A stretch of 64,000 nt of DNA from Punica granatum. Its lineage: Eukaryota > Streptophyta > Magnoliopsida > Myrtales > Lythraceae. Both the position numbers and the translations under genes were made by a program. Shown piece by piece: positions 1-11,409 of this stretch (position 1 is its first letter; every line of letters starts with the position of its first letter). The notes under the pieces were generated by a model, which was given only the letters and a program-made list of their open reading frames with translations, did not search any database and was not told the origin of the DNA. The stretch lies in NCBI RefSeq assembly GCF_007655135.1, contig NC_045129.1:28583122-28647121 (forward strand), in the 5' to 3' direction.

Positions 1-64
1 TATATATATCCTTTCTTATAACATTTGTTCTGATTTTTGAAACATATATTTGCTCTTTAACAAA

Positions 65-606
65 ATAAAATATGTTAAAAGTTAATTTGAAATTTCATTC
101 GATAATCATTTAATAAAATTAGACTAATTATGGTTTGATAAATATTTTTTAACTAATGGTCTCAATGCATTATATATTTATCTAACTGATCATTGTATAA
201 TATGCATATTCTTATAGATAGTCAGTTACATACTTTTTAAATACAAAATTTGATGACATTCTTATTTGAAATATAAAATTTTTATTTTTTATATTACAAT
301 AAGTTCACATATTACAATAATTTTACCTTTATAATAAAATATGCTTGAAGTTAATTAGAAGTTTCATTCTATAATAATTTAATGAAATTACACTAATTTT
401 CAATGGTACTATAAGTATTTTCCAACTAATGGTCTCAATGCATTATATATTTATCTAATAATTGTATAATATACATATTTTTATAGATATTCACACAAAA
501 CTGGTTAGTTACTTTTAAAATGCAAAATTTGAGGACAATGATTTTTTAAAATTTTTTATATTACCATAATTTCATATATTACAATAATTTCACTCTTATA
601 ATAATA
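65..606. repeat. Tandem direct duplication, about 273 bp period
   Basis: Two diverged copies lie head to tail in very AT-rich DNA. The anchor GGTCTCAATGCATTATATAT occurs at 158 and again at 431, giving an offset of 273. Flanking words (AAAATATG, AGTTAATT, TTTCATTC, ATATTACAATAATTT) recur at the same offset. I see no coding potential. The copies differ at many positions, so the duplication is old. Outer edges are approximate. Confidence 0.75.
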
Positions 607-1301
607 GAAATTAGGTTAATATCTAATTAAATAATTAATTTTTAGTATACTTAATTGTCACTGAATTATTGAATTGAGCATTTTCTAATAAGTCGAGGAG
701 ATATTGAGTATTTTGATAATTGGGCTTGATTTGATTAAATCAATTCTCTTACTTTTTTAATATATTATCTAGATAATATTAATGAGAGAGCATTTATTAC
801 AATAGGATACAATTTTACTTATATATATGGATTTTACCGGAAGAATTTATTCGTCTTCCATGTATTCTTTAGCATGTTATTGTTGTTATTTTATGTCAAT
901 ATACTCGTGTTGGACCGATATTTCCGTAGTGTGATGAGGGATACTTGTAAAATGGGGTTTCGCGCAGCAAAATAAAGAAGAAAGGATTGGCCAATAAAGA
1001 CCAAGAGCAGAAGTGTCCCTTTAGATTGGATTTCCAGGACACAGTTAATGGGAACTGATGATCAGAGGGAAGCTTATAGCCTTCCACCAGGGCATTTTTA
1101 CTGGTTGACCGGTGGTAAATGAATTTTTTCTTTCTAGTTTTAAGGTTTTAAAACAATTAATTTAAGTTACAGAATTTATACAAATTCAAAAAAATCATTA
1201 ATTAAAATGAGTGAATTAAAAATAGACAATGAATATTAACTATATTTTTTGGATATTATGAATAAAATTCGGAAAGATTGAAAGAAGAACAAAAAAAAAT
1301 A
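607..1301. other. AT-rich stretch, nothing recognised
   Basis: No gene, terminal repeat or RNA is visible. The only open frame, about 60 codons on the minus strand (896-1087), has no recognisable motif and looks like chance. Confidence 0.5.
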
Positions 1302-2349
1302 AGTTATCACAAAATGAGATATCAGCTATAAGGAAGTAGAAAATGTGATAACTAAGTTCGAATTCGCCTATTTATCATATGTTGAACTAATATTATCACT
1401 AAACTACATCTTCCGCGATAATGAATGTAGAAGATGTGATAACTTAGTTTAAATTGACCTATTTATCATATGTTGAACCATTATTATCACAAAACTACAT
1501 CTTCCACGATCACGGAAGTAGTAAATGTGATAATTTATCTGTTGAACTATTGTTATCACTAAATTACATCTTATGTGATAACGAATGTGGAAGAAGTGAT
1601 AACTTAGTTCAAATTGTCCTATTTATCACGTTCTAAACTATCTTTATCACTAAACTACATCCTATGCGATAACAAAGGTAGTAAATGTGATTACTTAGTT
1701 CAAATTGGCCTGTTTATCATCTATTGAACTATCATTATCACTAAACTATATTTTATGCATTAACGAATGTCGACAAAGTGATAACTTAGTTCTAATTGGC
1801 CCATTTATCATCTGATGAACTATTGTTAAATCAAACTACATCTTATGAGATAACGAATGCGGAAGAAGTGATGACTTAGTTCAAATTTGCCTATTTATCG
1901 GTTGTGAAACTATCACTATCACTAAACTACATATTACGTGATAATGGAGCTAGTAAATGTGATAACTTAGTTAAAATTGGCCTATTTATCACCTTTTGAA
2001 CTATCTTTATCACTAAACTACATCTTACACGATAACGGATGTAGTAAATGTGATAACTTAGTTCAGATTGGTTTATTTATCACCTTTTAAACCATTGTTA
2101 TCACTAGACTACATGTTTCGCGATAACGGAAGTAGAAACTCTGATAACTCAGTTCAAATTAGCTTATTTATCACCTTTTAAACTATCGTTATCACTGGAC
2201 TACATCTTCCACGATAACGGACATAGTAAATGTGATAACTTAGTTCAAATTGGCCTATTTATCATCTTTTAAACTATCGTTATCACTAAATTACATCTAA
2301 CGCTATAACGAATGTGGAAGAAGTGATAACTTAGTTCAAATTTGCATAT
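1302..2349. repeat. 91-bp tandem array with two hairpins per unit
   Basis: GTGATAACTTAGTT or a close variant starts at 1345, 1436, 1527, 1596, 1687, 1778, 1868, 1959, 2050, 2141, 2232 and 2323. The spacing is 91 bp, except one 69-bp unit (a 22-bp deletion) and one of 90 bp. Part of a further unit lies at 1302-1344. Most units hold two inverted repeats: GTGATAA...AGTTCAAA opposite TTTGAACT...TTATCAC, and ACTACATC opposite GATGTAGT with a loop of about 13 bases. The array is AT-rich and non-coding. It is a minisatellite or small satellite block, possibly an amplified MITE-like palindrome. Confidence 0.92.
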
Positions 2350-2706
2350 TATTAATCATGCAATTAATCTTTCCCAAGTACAATCAAGATAAATTAGCCA
2401 AGTTTGATTCTAATTAAGCAAGATACTACTCAATTAATCTTAATTAGGCTCTAAATCACACAATTTACCAAGCTAGTCATCTAATCTACGCATAATTATC
2501 CTACTTAAGCAGAAATTGACCGAGATGGGAGTTAAAGAGCTTCATCCCGATTCTGGACGGAGGCAAAAAGTCCTATCTCACCTTAGTTCGGCACGATTCG
2601 GACTCACGAGCTCAAAATCAGTGGAAATCACTTTCAAGCTCACTAAATTCTACTAATATCTATGAACTATAGGCGTTATTGGAGATTTTAGGCTAATTTT
2701 GGTAGA
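2350..2706. other. Unassigned flank of hAT insertion; possible old minus-strand LTR or promoter
   Basis: No open reading frame or terminal repeat is recognised. This segment and 3791-4070 are the two halves of the locus split by the hAT element. A minus-strand TATAAATA lies just beyond the insertion, so the original locus could have been an LTR or leader on the minus strand. That is inference only. Confidence 0.35.
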
Positions 2707-2714
2707 GTTTCAGC
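2707..2714. repeat. hAT target-site duplication, left copy
   Basis: GTTTCAGC lies immediately outside the left TIR and recurs exactly at 3783-3790. Eight bases is the size diagnostic of hAT insertions. Confidence 0.92.
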
Positions 2715-3782
2715 CAGTGTTATCAAAACCGGACCGGACATCGAACCGACCGAGGTATGAGTTCATGGATTTATAGGTTCAACCGAAAGTTCGATGGGAC
2801 AGACCGCATGTTTAATTATAAAATAAATAAATATATTTATTATTTTAATAAATATAACCACTGCTAATAAATAGCAGGTGCCCATGGTAAATAAATGTAA
2901 CCATTGCTAATAATAAATATTTATTATCTCTCTTATCACTGTGGCAAAACCCTTCCTGCCTTGGCTTCTTCTTCTTCAAGAAGCTTGTCCCCCTCATTTC
3001 CAAGGTCTCTCTCTCCCCCTCTAATTCCTGAATATTTTCAATCGAATGGGGCCAAAAGCCGACTAATTTCTCTGCCCCGCTGCCGTCTTCGCTGGAAGAT
3101 CCAAACTTCTTGCCCGATCCTGAGAAGCTCGCACCAACAGCTCTTATCCTATTGCTCTTTGATTCTTCTCTTCTTCCTCCTCTTCCTCGTCCTCCTAGTC
3201 TTGATCAACCGCCCTAAAGCTCCTCTTTTGATCTTCGAGGTTTTTTCTTGATCCCATTGTCTTTTTTCCGACCGAGGGCGAAAACCGACCGAAGATAAAT
3301 CGATGAGGGGATCGGAAAGCTGGAGAAAACTTGGAGATGTTAGGGGATTATATGGCAGATATAAGAAAAGGGGATCAAATATAAGAAAAATTTCTCTGTC
3401 CCGCCGCCGTCTCCATTGGCTTCATTTCACATCTCAATTAGACATCTTTCCCTCTGTGATTGCAGGAGATGCCTTAAGCTCTGCTTCCCATGGCGAACCA
3501 CCCCGTTCTCTCCTAGGTCATGGACCTCTTGGAGCAGAGCAACCTCAAGGACCTCATCGTTGTGCTCATTTTCGGTTTTGGGGGATTTCCTTTGAAAATC
3601 AGAACCCATCCAATCGGCCGGTTCGAATAGGTTCGATGGGTTTGTCTAAAAACCGCTTGGTTTTTTGGATTCGCTGGTCTGTTTGTGCATTTTTTATTTT
3701 TAAACTAACCAGACCGGACATAGGTCCAGTTTTCAGTTCGTTTAGTCGAGCCGCTTGCTCCAGTCCAGTTCTGATAATACTG
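2715..3782. mobile_element. Non-autonomous hAT transposon, 1068 bp
   Basis: The left end reads CAGTGTTATCAAAACCGG. The right end, read inwards, is CAGTATTATCAGAACTGG, so 15 of 18 TIR positions match. Perfect 8-bp duplications (GTTTCAGC) flank it. There is no transposase. The interior (about 2930-3600) is GC-richer than the flanks and contains a leader-like CT-rich stretch. Near 3490-3600 a stretch around ATGGACCTCTTGGAGC reads as exon-like sequence and may be a captured host fragment that I cannot identify. Open frames at 2904-3251 and 3303-3821 have no recognisable domain, and the second runs across the element's right end, so it is not a real gene. Confidence 0.9.
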
Positions 3783-3790
3783 GTTTCAGC
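3783..3790. repeat. hAT target-site duplication, right copy
   Basis: GTTTCAGC, identical to 2707-2714. Confidence 0.92.
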
Positions 3791-3833
3791 ACATGAATTG
3801 TCAAAAGTCCTCTATTGCTGAAAATGAACCTCC

Positions 3834-3841
3834 TATTTATA
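3834..3841 (-). promoter_or_regulatory. Possible minus-strand TATA box
   Basis: TATTTATA on the plus strand reads TATAAATA on the minus strand, followed by GGAGG and a leader-like sequence that the hAT element interrupts. It could belong to a decayed LTR. A single-motif match in AT-rich DNA is weak evidence. Confidence 0.2.
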
Positions 3842-4654
3842 GGCATAAGGGAGTCCATGGTCTTTTTGTAAAAATCGACTATTCAGGGACCAAAACAGAA
3901 TTTAATTTTTACAATTTGAGAGATCTGTTCGGGTCCAACTGTCTGAACTTGTTCGTAGGGACAACTGCCATGTCACCACTGTTACCAACTGTGCTGCGGT
4001 CAGTAAACGCGCCTTCGTTTAGGGACGCGAGAACCAACTACACCCCTATCTATCTTGGTGGGAGCTAACTTGAACTAGTTAAACTAAATTGGTTTGGTCG
4101 GGCAAAAATTAACCTCAAACTTTCAAAAACATTGCATCTTCACCCTTTTCTGGATTGTAAAGAACATTTGAACAGAGAAAAATTATCAGAAAATATCTTC
4201 AAGCTTAGAAAACTTTTTCTAAGTAGAAATCACCCTAACATTAATACTTTTGCTATGTGAGAATATCTTTTTTCTCCATCTCGAACCATTGTCTTTTTGT
4301 ATAAAATATATAAATTAAAGGGTTTTAATCGGAGAAAATTATCGTGCTTTTTTACATAAAAAATACGAGCAATTGGGTTTAAAACAAGGTCTCTAGAGAG
4401 TGAGCGTCACGTTCTCAAAATTCGTTTTACATGTGTGTCCCCGGAGAAATAAATATAGCCAATTAACTCGTACAAATTTTGAAAATAGTCACATATAGTT
4501 GTAATTAAGTACTCAGCACTCGAGGACTTATTTGTTTATTCTTGATAGTATGTCTTCACACGGGCAATCCCCAGGTGCTTTACTAGCTCTCCGATTCAAT
4601 GCACTCCCCGAACGATGATCCCAGCCCAGGCCGGAATGAGGTGCTTACATTAGC
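3842..4654. other. Unassigned intergenic DNA
   Basis: No gene is recognised. A short plus-strand frame (3793-4068) lacks any known domain. The stretch is probably decayed repeat DNA between the hAT element and the LTR remnant. Confidence 0.4.
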
Positions 4655-4842
4655 AAACTAGGTGTTCATTATCCCTAGGCCAGAACAACTCACCGGCCCT
4701 CTACCTTGAGGATGTAAACAGGTAATGGTGTCTCCTTTCTTGCACAAGCTTCCACATGCGTCCCCCATGAAGGTGGAATTCCCAAGCTGGGCGATCAGTA
4801 GCACGCATGCAGGCTTGACGAGACGAAATCCGGGTCCGCACA
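4655..4842 (+). mobile_element. Remnant of a Tat/Ogre-like LTR (3' end of LTR)
   Basis: This is a diverged but colinear match to the last 190 bp of the long LTR at 54850-55043. Shared words in order are ACTAGGTGT, CCCTAG, ACTCACCGGCCCTC, GTAAACAGGTAATGG, AAGGTGGA, CCCAAGC, CGCATGC and GACGAGAC. It ends in GGGTCCGCACA where the younger LTR has GGGTGCGCACA. No PBS follows, so it is a fragment or eroded solo LTR. Its CpG sites have largely decayed, as expected for old methylated DNA. Confidence 0.8.
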
Positions 4843-5272
4843 TCATATCGGCTTTGGCGAAGGCTGAAGTTCATTTATACTAGCATGTGTTTATGAAAGG
4901 GAGTCCATTATCGTCATTACTCACACCGACGATGATGGCTTCCTTGTTGACTGAGTGATCCTTCATAAAAGCCTGTCCATTCTATCCCTATGAGTGTGAG
5001 GGTAAACTGTGTTCGATCTTCACCTATTATGTCAGTTAGGGTGCATGTATGAGTAAACAACAATTTTAATTTTTTAACTATATCGTGTATGAACTACATC
5101 TTTCGTGCTTCTCGTGTTGTGAGTTATCTGAGCTATCTAACCTAGAGGACAGTGGACTGTAGGTCTAGACAGTTGACTTACCTAGAAGCCTATGTGGCAT
5201 TGGCAGACCACAATGACAATGGACTGCATATGAGAAGTAGTCAATTGTTATGAAGGTCAACAATCTGGATTT
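4843..5272. other. Unassigned DNA left of copia element
   Basis: No gene or repeat family is recognised. The bases touching the copia LTR (GATTT) do not match the other flank (CATTC), so no target duplication is visible. Confidence 0.4.
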
Positions 5273-6600
5273 TGTTAGAAAACAGAGTACGTGCGCAGCG
5301 AAAAGTTTAAATACGGTAAAAATCAAATTTTTATCTTGTGCTCATTTAATCAAAAACTTCAAAATCACATCTTGACACAAGAATCATCTCCTAAACGAAT
5401 AGATAACATCACATATCGAATCCACAAGAAAAGTTTAGACTTTTATACTAACCTTATCAATTCGAGTTGATCAAACTAACCGTCCAAGTGTTCGGCCTCT
5501 AGCTCGTCCACACAAGCGTGTCTCTACCGAGATTAAGCTCCTCTCGACCCATACACTCCGATCTAGGTCACCAATCTCGAACGGAATCGTCTCGGAATGA
5601 AAGGATCACTTCAAGGACGTCAATGACAACATCGAAACGCCGAACCAGAATCGAGGAAGACCTTATCAGCCTTGGGTAGTGCGCAGCTGTATTGTGATGA
5701 GTCTTGGCCGAAGCCTCCTCTCTTTCTCTCTAATATCGAGTCTTATTGATAGAGTGCTCTCTAGGGTTAACTGTAAGATCATATCTATATATATCTTTAC
5801 CATATGAACTAAAATGCAATTATTAATTAATCCACATTAATCAATAAATCACAAATGAGTCCTCACGTTTTAAGTCATCCAATGACTTGCCCTTGTAGTA
5901 AGAAAGAAAGATCAAACAAATCCTTGACATGAGTTTCCATCAATAGATAATCTATTTATAAAATCTCTCCAAATAAGAAAATTGTCATATTTCCTTAATT
6001 AGATTTATCCTTGATATGGAACTTGGCTTCAGGATGTGCTCGCACCCTTGCAACCACATTGTAAGCCTTATTTGATAATTAACTTTCTTAATTAGAATTA
6101 CTTCTTTTATCGGTTTAGACACGTTCAATGTATGTGACTAACTAGGTTCAGGTGTAAGGACTATATGTACTAATATAATCCAGATAACATTAATTAATAT
6201 AAGTAAACTATCGTATGAATATTATCTGCGTGTCACGTTCGACTACTTATCGTATAAGCATCCACATGTCTGTCCAGATAACAGTTATCAGATAACATGA
6301 AACTCACCGCTCCATTTTCATTAGTATATGTATACTAATCGTGGATACATACATATGTGACGATCTATCCGGAGAAATAATGTCAAGTTAAATCTTCTAC
6401 AATCGTGAACAATTTAAAAATATTCTTACCGAATTACTTCGTCATTCATATTTTTAACTCTTTAAGAATGAAACATTCAAAATATTTTAAGGATTTTATT
6501 CTAATAAACATAGACAATATAATAATAATAGAATAAAATTTATTGCCATAAAAGAAATTATCAAAATACATAAATCTGGTTCTAAGGCATATCACTAACA
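5273..6600 (-). repeat. Copia 3' LTR (1328 bp)
   Basis: Starts TGTTAGAAAACAG and ends CATATCACTAACA on the plus strand. It is colinear with 12181-14063 but lacks about 550 bp present there at 13061-13610. Confidence 0.9.
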
Positions 6601-6616
6601 ATCTCCCACTTGCACT
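6601..6616 (-). other. Copia polypurine tract
   Basis: On the minus strand this reads AGTGCAAGTGGGAGAT directly before the 3' LTR, the usual position of the plus-strand DNA primer. Confidence 0.7.
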
Positions 6617-6899
6617 AGAGCCACTCGGTACAGTATCTAAGATCCATCTTGTCAAGATGTTTCTCTAATTGCTGCTGCGTCATGGCCTTTCGTGAGTGGA
6701 TCAACGACATTATCCACTGAAGCTACTTTCTGCACGGCTACATCGTCTCTCCCAATAATCCCCTCGATATTGTGATATCTCCTCTCGATGTGTTTCGACT
6801 TCTGATATGACCTCGGTTACTTTGCCTGAGGGATTGCTCCAGTTTTGTCACAGTACAGCTCTACTGGTGACGATATGGAGGGAACAACATCGAGCTTTG

Positions 6900-9845
6900 T
6901 CACATACTTCCGAATCCAAACTGCTCCTTCACTACATCAGATGTAGCAATGTACTTAGCCTCTATAGTGGAGTCTGCAGTCGTCTCTTGCTTAGAACTCT
7001 TCCAACTAATTGCACCTCTATTACAAGTGAATATATAACCGGAGATAGACTTTCTATTATCCACATCTAACTGAAAATCAGAATCTGTAAACCCGTCTAG
7101 TCTCAACTCACCTCCTCCATACACCAAAACCATATCCTTAGTTCATCTCAAGTACTTAAGGATGTTCTTGACAGTAGTCCAATGATCAGGTCCTGGGTTG
7201 GATTGATACCTGCTAGTCACACTAACAGCATACGCGATATCCGGCCTAGTACACAACATAGCATACATCAGGTTGCCTATAGCCAAAGCATAAGGCACCT
7301 GTGCCATCTTCTTTCTCTCCTCAAGAGTCTTGGGAGACATCGTTTTAGAGAAATGGATACAGTGTCTCACAGAGAGCAATCTTCTTTTGGAATCTTGCAT
7401 GTTGAACCTCTTCAACACCTTATCCAGATACAGGGCTTGAGACAGACCTATCAATCTCTTCGGTCTATCTCTATAGATTTGAATATCCAAAATATAGGTC
7501 ACTTCTCCCAAATCCTTCATGGAGAAAGTATTAGACAACCAAACATTTACAGAAGTGAGCATACCAACATTATTACCCATCAACAGAATGTCATCCACAT
7601 GTAATACAAGATCATGCTCCCATTAGCCGTCTTGTACACACATGGCTCATATTCGTTCTTAATGAAGCCAAAGCACTTTACGACCTCATCAAAACATCGA
7701 TTCTAGCTCCTCGAAGCCTGCTTAAGACCATAAATGGATCTCTTAAGCTTGCATGCCTTGGACCTATCCTTGGGTTGGTCCATGAATATGTCTTCCTCAA
7801 TGTATCCATTAAGAAAAGTGATCTTCACATCCATATGTCAAACCTCATAATCATAGTGGGCAGCAATGACTAGTATTATCCTAATGGACTTCAGTATAGC
7901 TACAGGCAAGAAAGCCTCCTCATAGTCGACTCCCTGCCTCTAGCGATAACCATTTGCCACTAGCCTAGCTTTATAGGTCTCTACCTTCCCATTAGCACCA
8001 ATCTTCCTCTTGAAGACCCACTTGTTCCCTATAGGTACTATACCTTCAGGAGGATCAACAAGATCCCAGACTTGGTTCTTGCTCACGTAGTCCATCTCGG
8101 ATTTCATGGACTCTAGCCATTTAGAAGAATTTGTATCTGATATAGCTTCCTCATAAGTGGTAGAATCATCCACATGATCTTTATCTCCATGAACGAACAA
8201 CTCTTGCACGTTCTCGTGAAGATTTCGGTACCTCGCAAGAGTACGAGTTACCCTACCAGACCTTCGAGGTTCTGTGACATTCTCAATCTGAGTAGGTGTC
8301 TCAACTAGTTTATCAGTGTCCATCGAAATGGGCGCCTGATCGGTCTATGGTACTGATGACTCCTCATCAAGTATTATCTACCTTCCCATGCCACCTTCCC
8401 AAACAAACTATTTCTCCCGAAAGATTGCATCTATACTGACAACAACCCTTTGCTCAGTAAGGAAGTAAAAATAGTATCCAAGGTTGTCACTTGGATAACC
8501 AACAAATCTGCCTTTCTCGAACCGGGTTTCCAGCTTATCGGTCTTATGCTTCTTGAAGAATGCAGGACAACCCAAAATCTTAACGTGCTTAAGACTAGGT
8601 GTCATACCATTCCACATCTCATATGGAGTGGTAAAGACCGACTTGCTTGGAATCCTGTTAAACAAGTAACATGCGGTATGCAACGCATATTCCCATATCG
8701 AAGTGGGGAGATCTATATAGCTCATCATCGACCGAACCATGTCTAACAGGGTATGGTTCCTCTTCTCAGAAACTCCATTCCACTGTGGTGTTCTTGGTAG
8801 AGTAAATTGAGAAACAATACCGTGTTCCTTTAGGAAATCACCAAACCACATCATCGACCGAACCATGTCTAACAGGGTATGGTTCCTCTTCTCAGAAACT
8901 CCATTCCACTGTGGTGTTCCTGGTAGAGTAAATTGAGAAACAATACCGTGTTCCTTTAGAAAATCACCAAACCATGTACTCATGTACTCTCATCCTCGAT
9001 CAGATCGAAGAGTCTTGATCCTTTTCCCTTTCTGCTTCTCTACTTCAGCCTTGAATTCCTCGAACTTTTCAAGGATTCATGTTTATACTTCATAAGATAA
9101 ACATACCCAAACCGATAATAATCATCGGTAAAGGTGATGAAGTAGGAATAACCACCTCGAGCCACTTTACTAAATAGACCACACACATCGCTATGTATGA
9201 GTTCTAAAACTTCCTTAGCCTTCTCCATTTTTCCCATAAACGGAGTCCTAGTCATCTTGCCTTGAAGACAAGATTCACAAGTCGGATTGGGTTCAGAACC
9301 CAATGGAACTATAAGTCCCATCTTCTCCAACTTACTTATCCTATCATCTGCAACATGCCTTAGTCTAAGGTGCCAAAGTTGCTTTAGACTTAGAGCAGAT
9401 TCGGATATGGTGTTGATCTCAACCGTGTTCGGAAGCGTCTCATTTCTAGCTCTATGATAATAAAGACCATCGTACAAATAACCAGTGCCAATAATTTTAT
9501 TACCATAATAAATATCGCAAACATCATGTCTGAAATCAAATAAATATCCACTTTTAGTCAAACTAGAAACAAAATTAAGTTTCGATAGGCGTTTGGTAAA
9601 ACTAAAACATGATCTAAAAATAAAAAGTGTCAATCTAGACGTAATGAAGTTGATCCCACAGCTTTGGCCGCAACACTTGCTCCATTGCCGATCTTTAAGC
9701 AAACCTCATTCCTTCCAAGAACTACCTTACTACTTGCTAGTTCATGTATAAAAGTACCAGTTTCTCAAACTTGCACTTATATCAAGAACCCATACAGTAG
9801 ATGAGCTAAACGGACTTTTAGAACAGGCAAGAGATGGATTTACCT
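6900..9845 (-). pseudogene. Copia pol remnant: protease, integrase, RT, RNase H
   Basis: This is a broken polyprotein that once made the element's enzymes. From the right: a degraded protease (about 9770-9845) whose DTG site has changed; a gag-pre-integrase and HHCC zinc region (9040-9702: WHLRLRH, then CESCLQGK); the integrase core with HSDVCG (first Asp) and NGVSEKRNHT (catalytic Glu), followed by KILGCPAFF and FVGYPS (8408-8983); an RT start with KWVFKRK and ARLVANGY (7940-8323); RT with MDDILLMGN, the copia YxDD variant, and RPDIAYAV (7143-7598); and RNase H with DSDFQLD, SWKSSKQ and STIEAKYIA (6900-7133). The reading frame is broken by stops between 7598 and 7940 and elsewhere. The integrase segment carries an in-frame 126-bp duplication. 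Confidence 0.92.
8723..8974 (-). repeat. In-frame 126-bp tandem duplication in integrase
   Basis: CATCATCGACCGAACCATGT starts at 8723 and again at 8849. The 126-bp offset is exactly 42 codons, so the reading frame is kept and a 42-residue block from WFGDFLKEHG through NGVSEKRNHT to VRSMM appears twice. The copies differ by very few bases, so the duplication is younger than most of the element's other damage. Confidence 0.93.
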
Positions 9846-11140
9846 TCCAAAGGCTTGTCACTTTTCCTTTTGTTCACCTTCAATCACTCCATGTATTAAG
9901 AGCATTTCCTATTCTAATATACATACTTGCTACAGCCGGAAACAATTTCCTTTATTTACAACCACCTCTATCCTTTGTCTTTCTCTTGGATACAAGACAC
10001 TTATCTTCCATGATCTCTTCACTATGCACCATGGATGAAAGAGTCAAGTAAACATATCCTATACGCTCCAAGTTTCAGACAATATCAAAGTATTGTAACT
10101 AGTCCTTTTAGGCCTAGTAGAGCTATTCGTGTTAAGTATGCTAACAAACAAATTAGAGATATCATATCAAGTAATGTAGAAAATAACAAGTTTCCAATTA
10201 GTGAATTTATGTATATCAACCATAATGACCATGGACTTTCAATCAAAATGGTCTCACACTATCTTTTCGAATCCTACACTTCCAAAATAGGAAATGAGAA
10301 TCCTAATCGGGAAAGATTCCTAGCAGGTGATTAAATTCTCATAAAACACTAATTCCCTCATGTACCTACCATTATTGGAAACAAGCATTCTACAAGCGAA
10401 CAACTCCTTATTCAGTACCTCTCTATGTACGGCTCAATCAATTCACCTCCTAGTACTCCGAACCTTAGGTGCCTGTCGTTATTGGTCCATCATACATAGT
10501 TAAGTCTGACTCAACAAACCATAGATGTCAGCTACCTCAGGTGCCTGCTGTTGTTGGCAGCTGACAATTTAAACGTCATATGTTTTTAACATTCATGCAA
10601 AAAGATCACTTCGTTTGTCTAGTGCCCCGTGTATCCACGACCGACAACGAAACAAACTAAAACTCTCTAGAGAATGCTTTGGTGGAGGGTCATGATAGAG
10701 GTTCGCAACCTTGTGCCATTCCCGACTTAATATTTTAATTTTGGAAGATTTTCTTTTAGGTGACCTAATTACTATTTGGTTTCACTTTGCACATTATCCG
10801 TATTCACACATCACATGCATAAATATGTACTCGGAATCGATAAAAGCATGATCATGGACTTACTATTAGCCTAATACTAGAGCCACAAGAATTAAGTAAA
10901 AATTTTCTAAAGTCTATAATCACACATTATGCTCGAAATTTATAAAAGAAAACTAATAGCATTGAAGGAACATAAATTTCGTGCCAATTTTGTAACCCTT
11001 TACAAAATATCCAAATATCATATATTTATGAGATTTTTAATTTTGAAAAATATACAAGATATCGTATATCTAGTGTATCTTCCAAAATCCCTTTTGATAT
11101 CATATATCAAATTTCTAATCTCATTAGAATAGGATATCAA
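9846..11140. other. AT-rich interior of copia element; expected gag position, none seen
   Basis: In a copia element this stretch should encode gag on the minus strand. I find no gag core or zinc knuckle. A plus-strand frame of 99 codons (10035-10334) has no recognisable motif. A sequence around AGGTGCCTG appears twice (near 10469 and 10538). The stretch may be sequence inserted after decay of gag. Confidence 0.5.
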
Positions 11141-11327
11141 TGCTCCGTTTGGTTTCGCAGTTAAAATCACAAAAAATTTAACTTTAACTTTAACTCAACA
11201 CACTACACAACAAAAATACACATTTCCCAAGTCAAAGATTTTAACTTTAATTCAACATACTACACAATCATTTGTCCTTTTCCACAATCAAAATCAAAAT
11301 TACTTTAACTCTGAAACCAAACGCACA
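11141..11327. mobile_element. MITE, about 187 bp
   Basis: The left end CTCCGTTTGGTTTCGCAG and the inward-read right end GTGCGTTTGGTTTCAGAG form terminal inverted repeats that continue into TTAAA. The interior repeats TTTAACTTTAA-type words and has no coding potential. I could not fix a target duplication, so the superfamily is unassigned. It sits in the internal region of the copia element. Confidence 0.75.
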
Positions 11328-11409
11328 ACAAATATCCAATTTTCATAAAATCAATTATTAAGAAAACAATATTGGTAATTAATCGTTTCAAAAATCTTAT
11401 TTTCGAAAG

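Noticed and set aside
1302..2349. CRISPR-like array
   Set aside because: Units are contiguous 91-bp repeats without unique spacers, in a plant nuclear context.
10035..10334. 99-codon plus-strand frame inside the minus-strand copia element
   Set aside because: No motif, AT-rich composition, antisense to the element and no promoter context.
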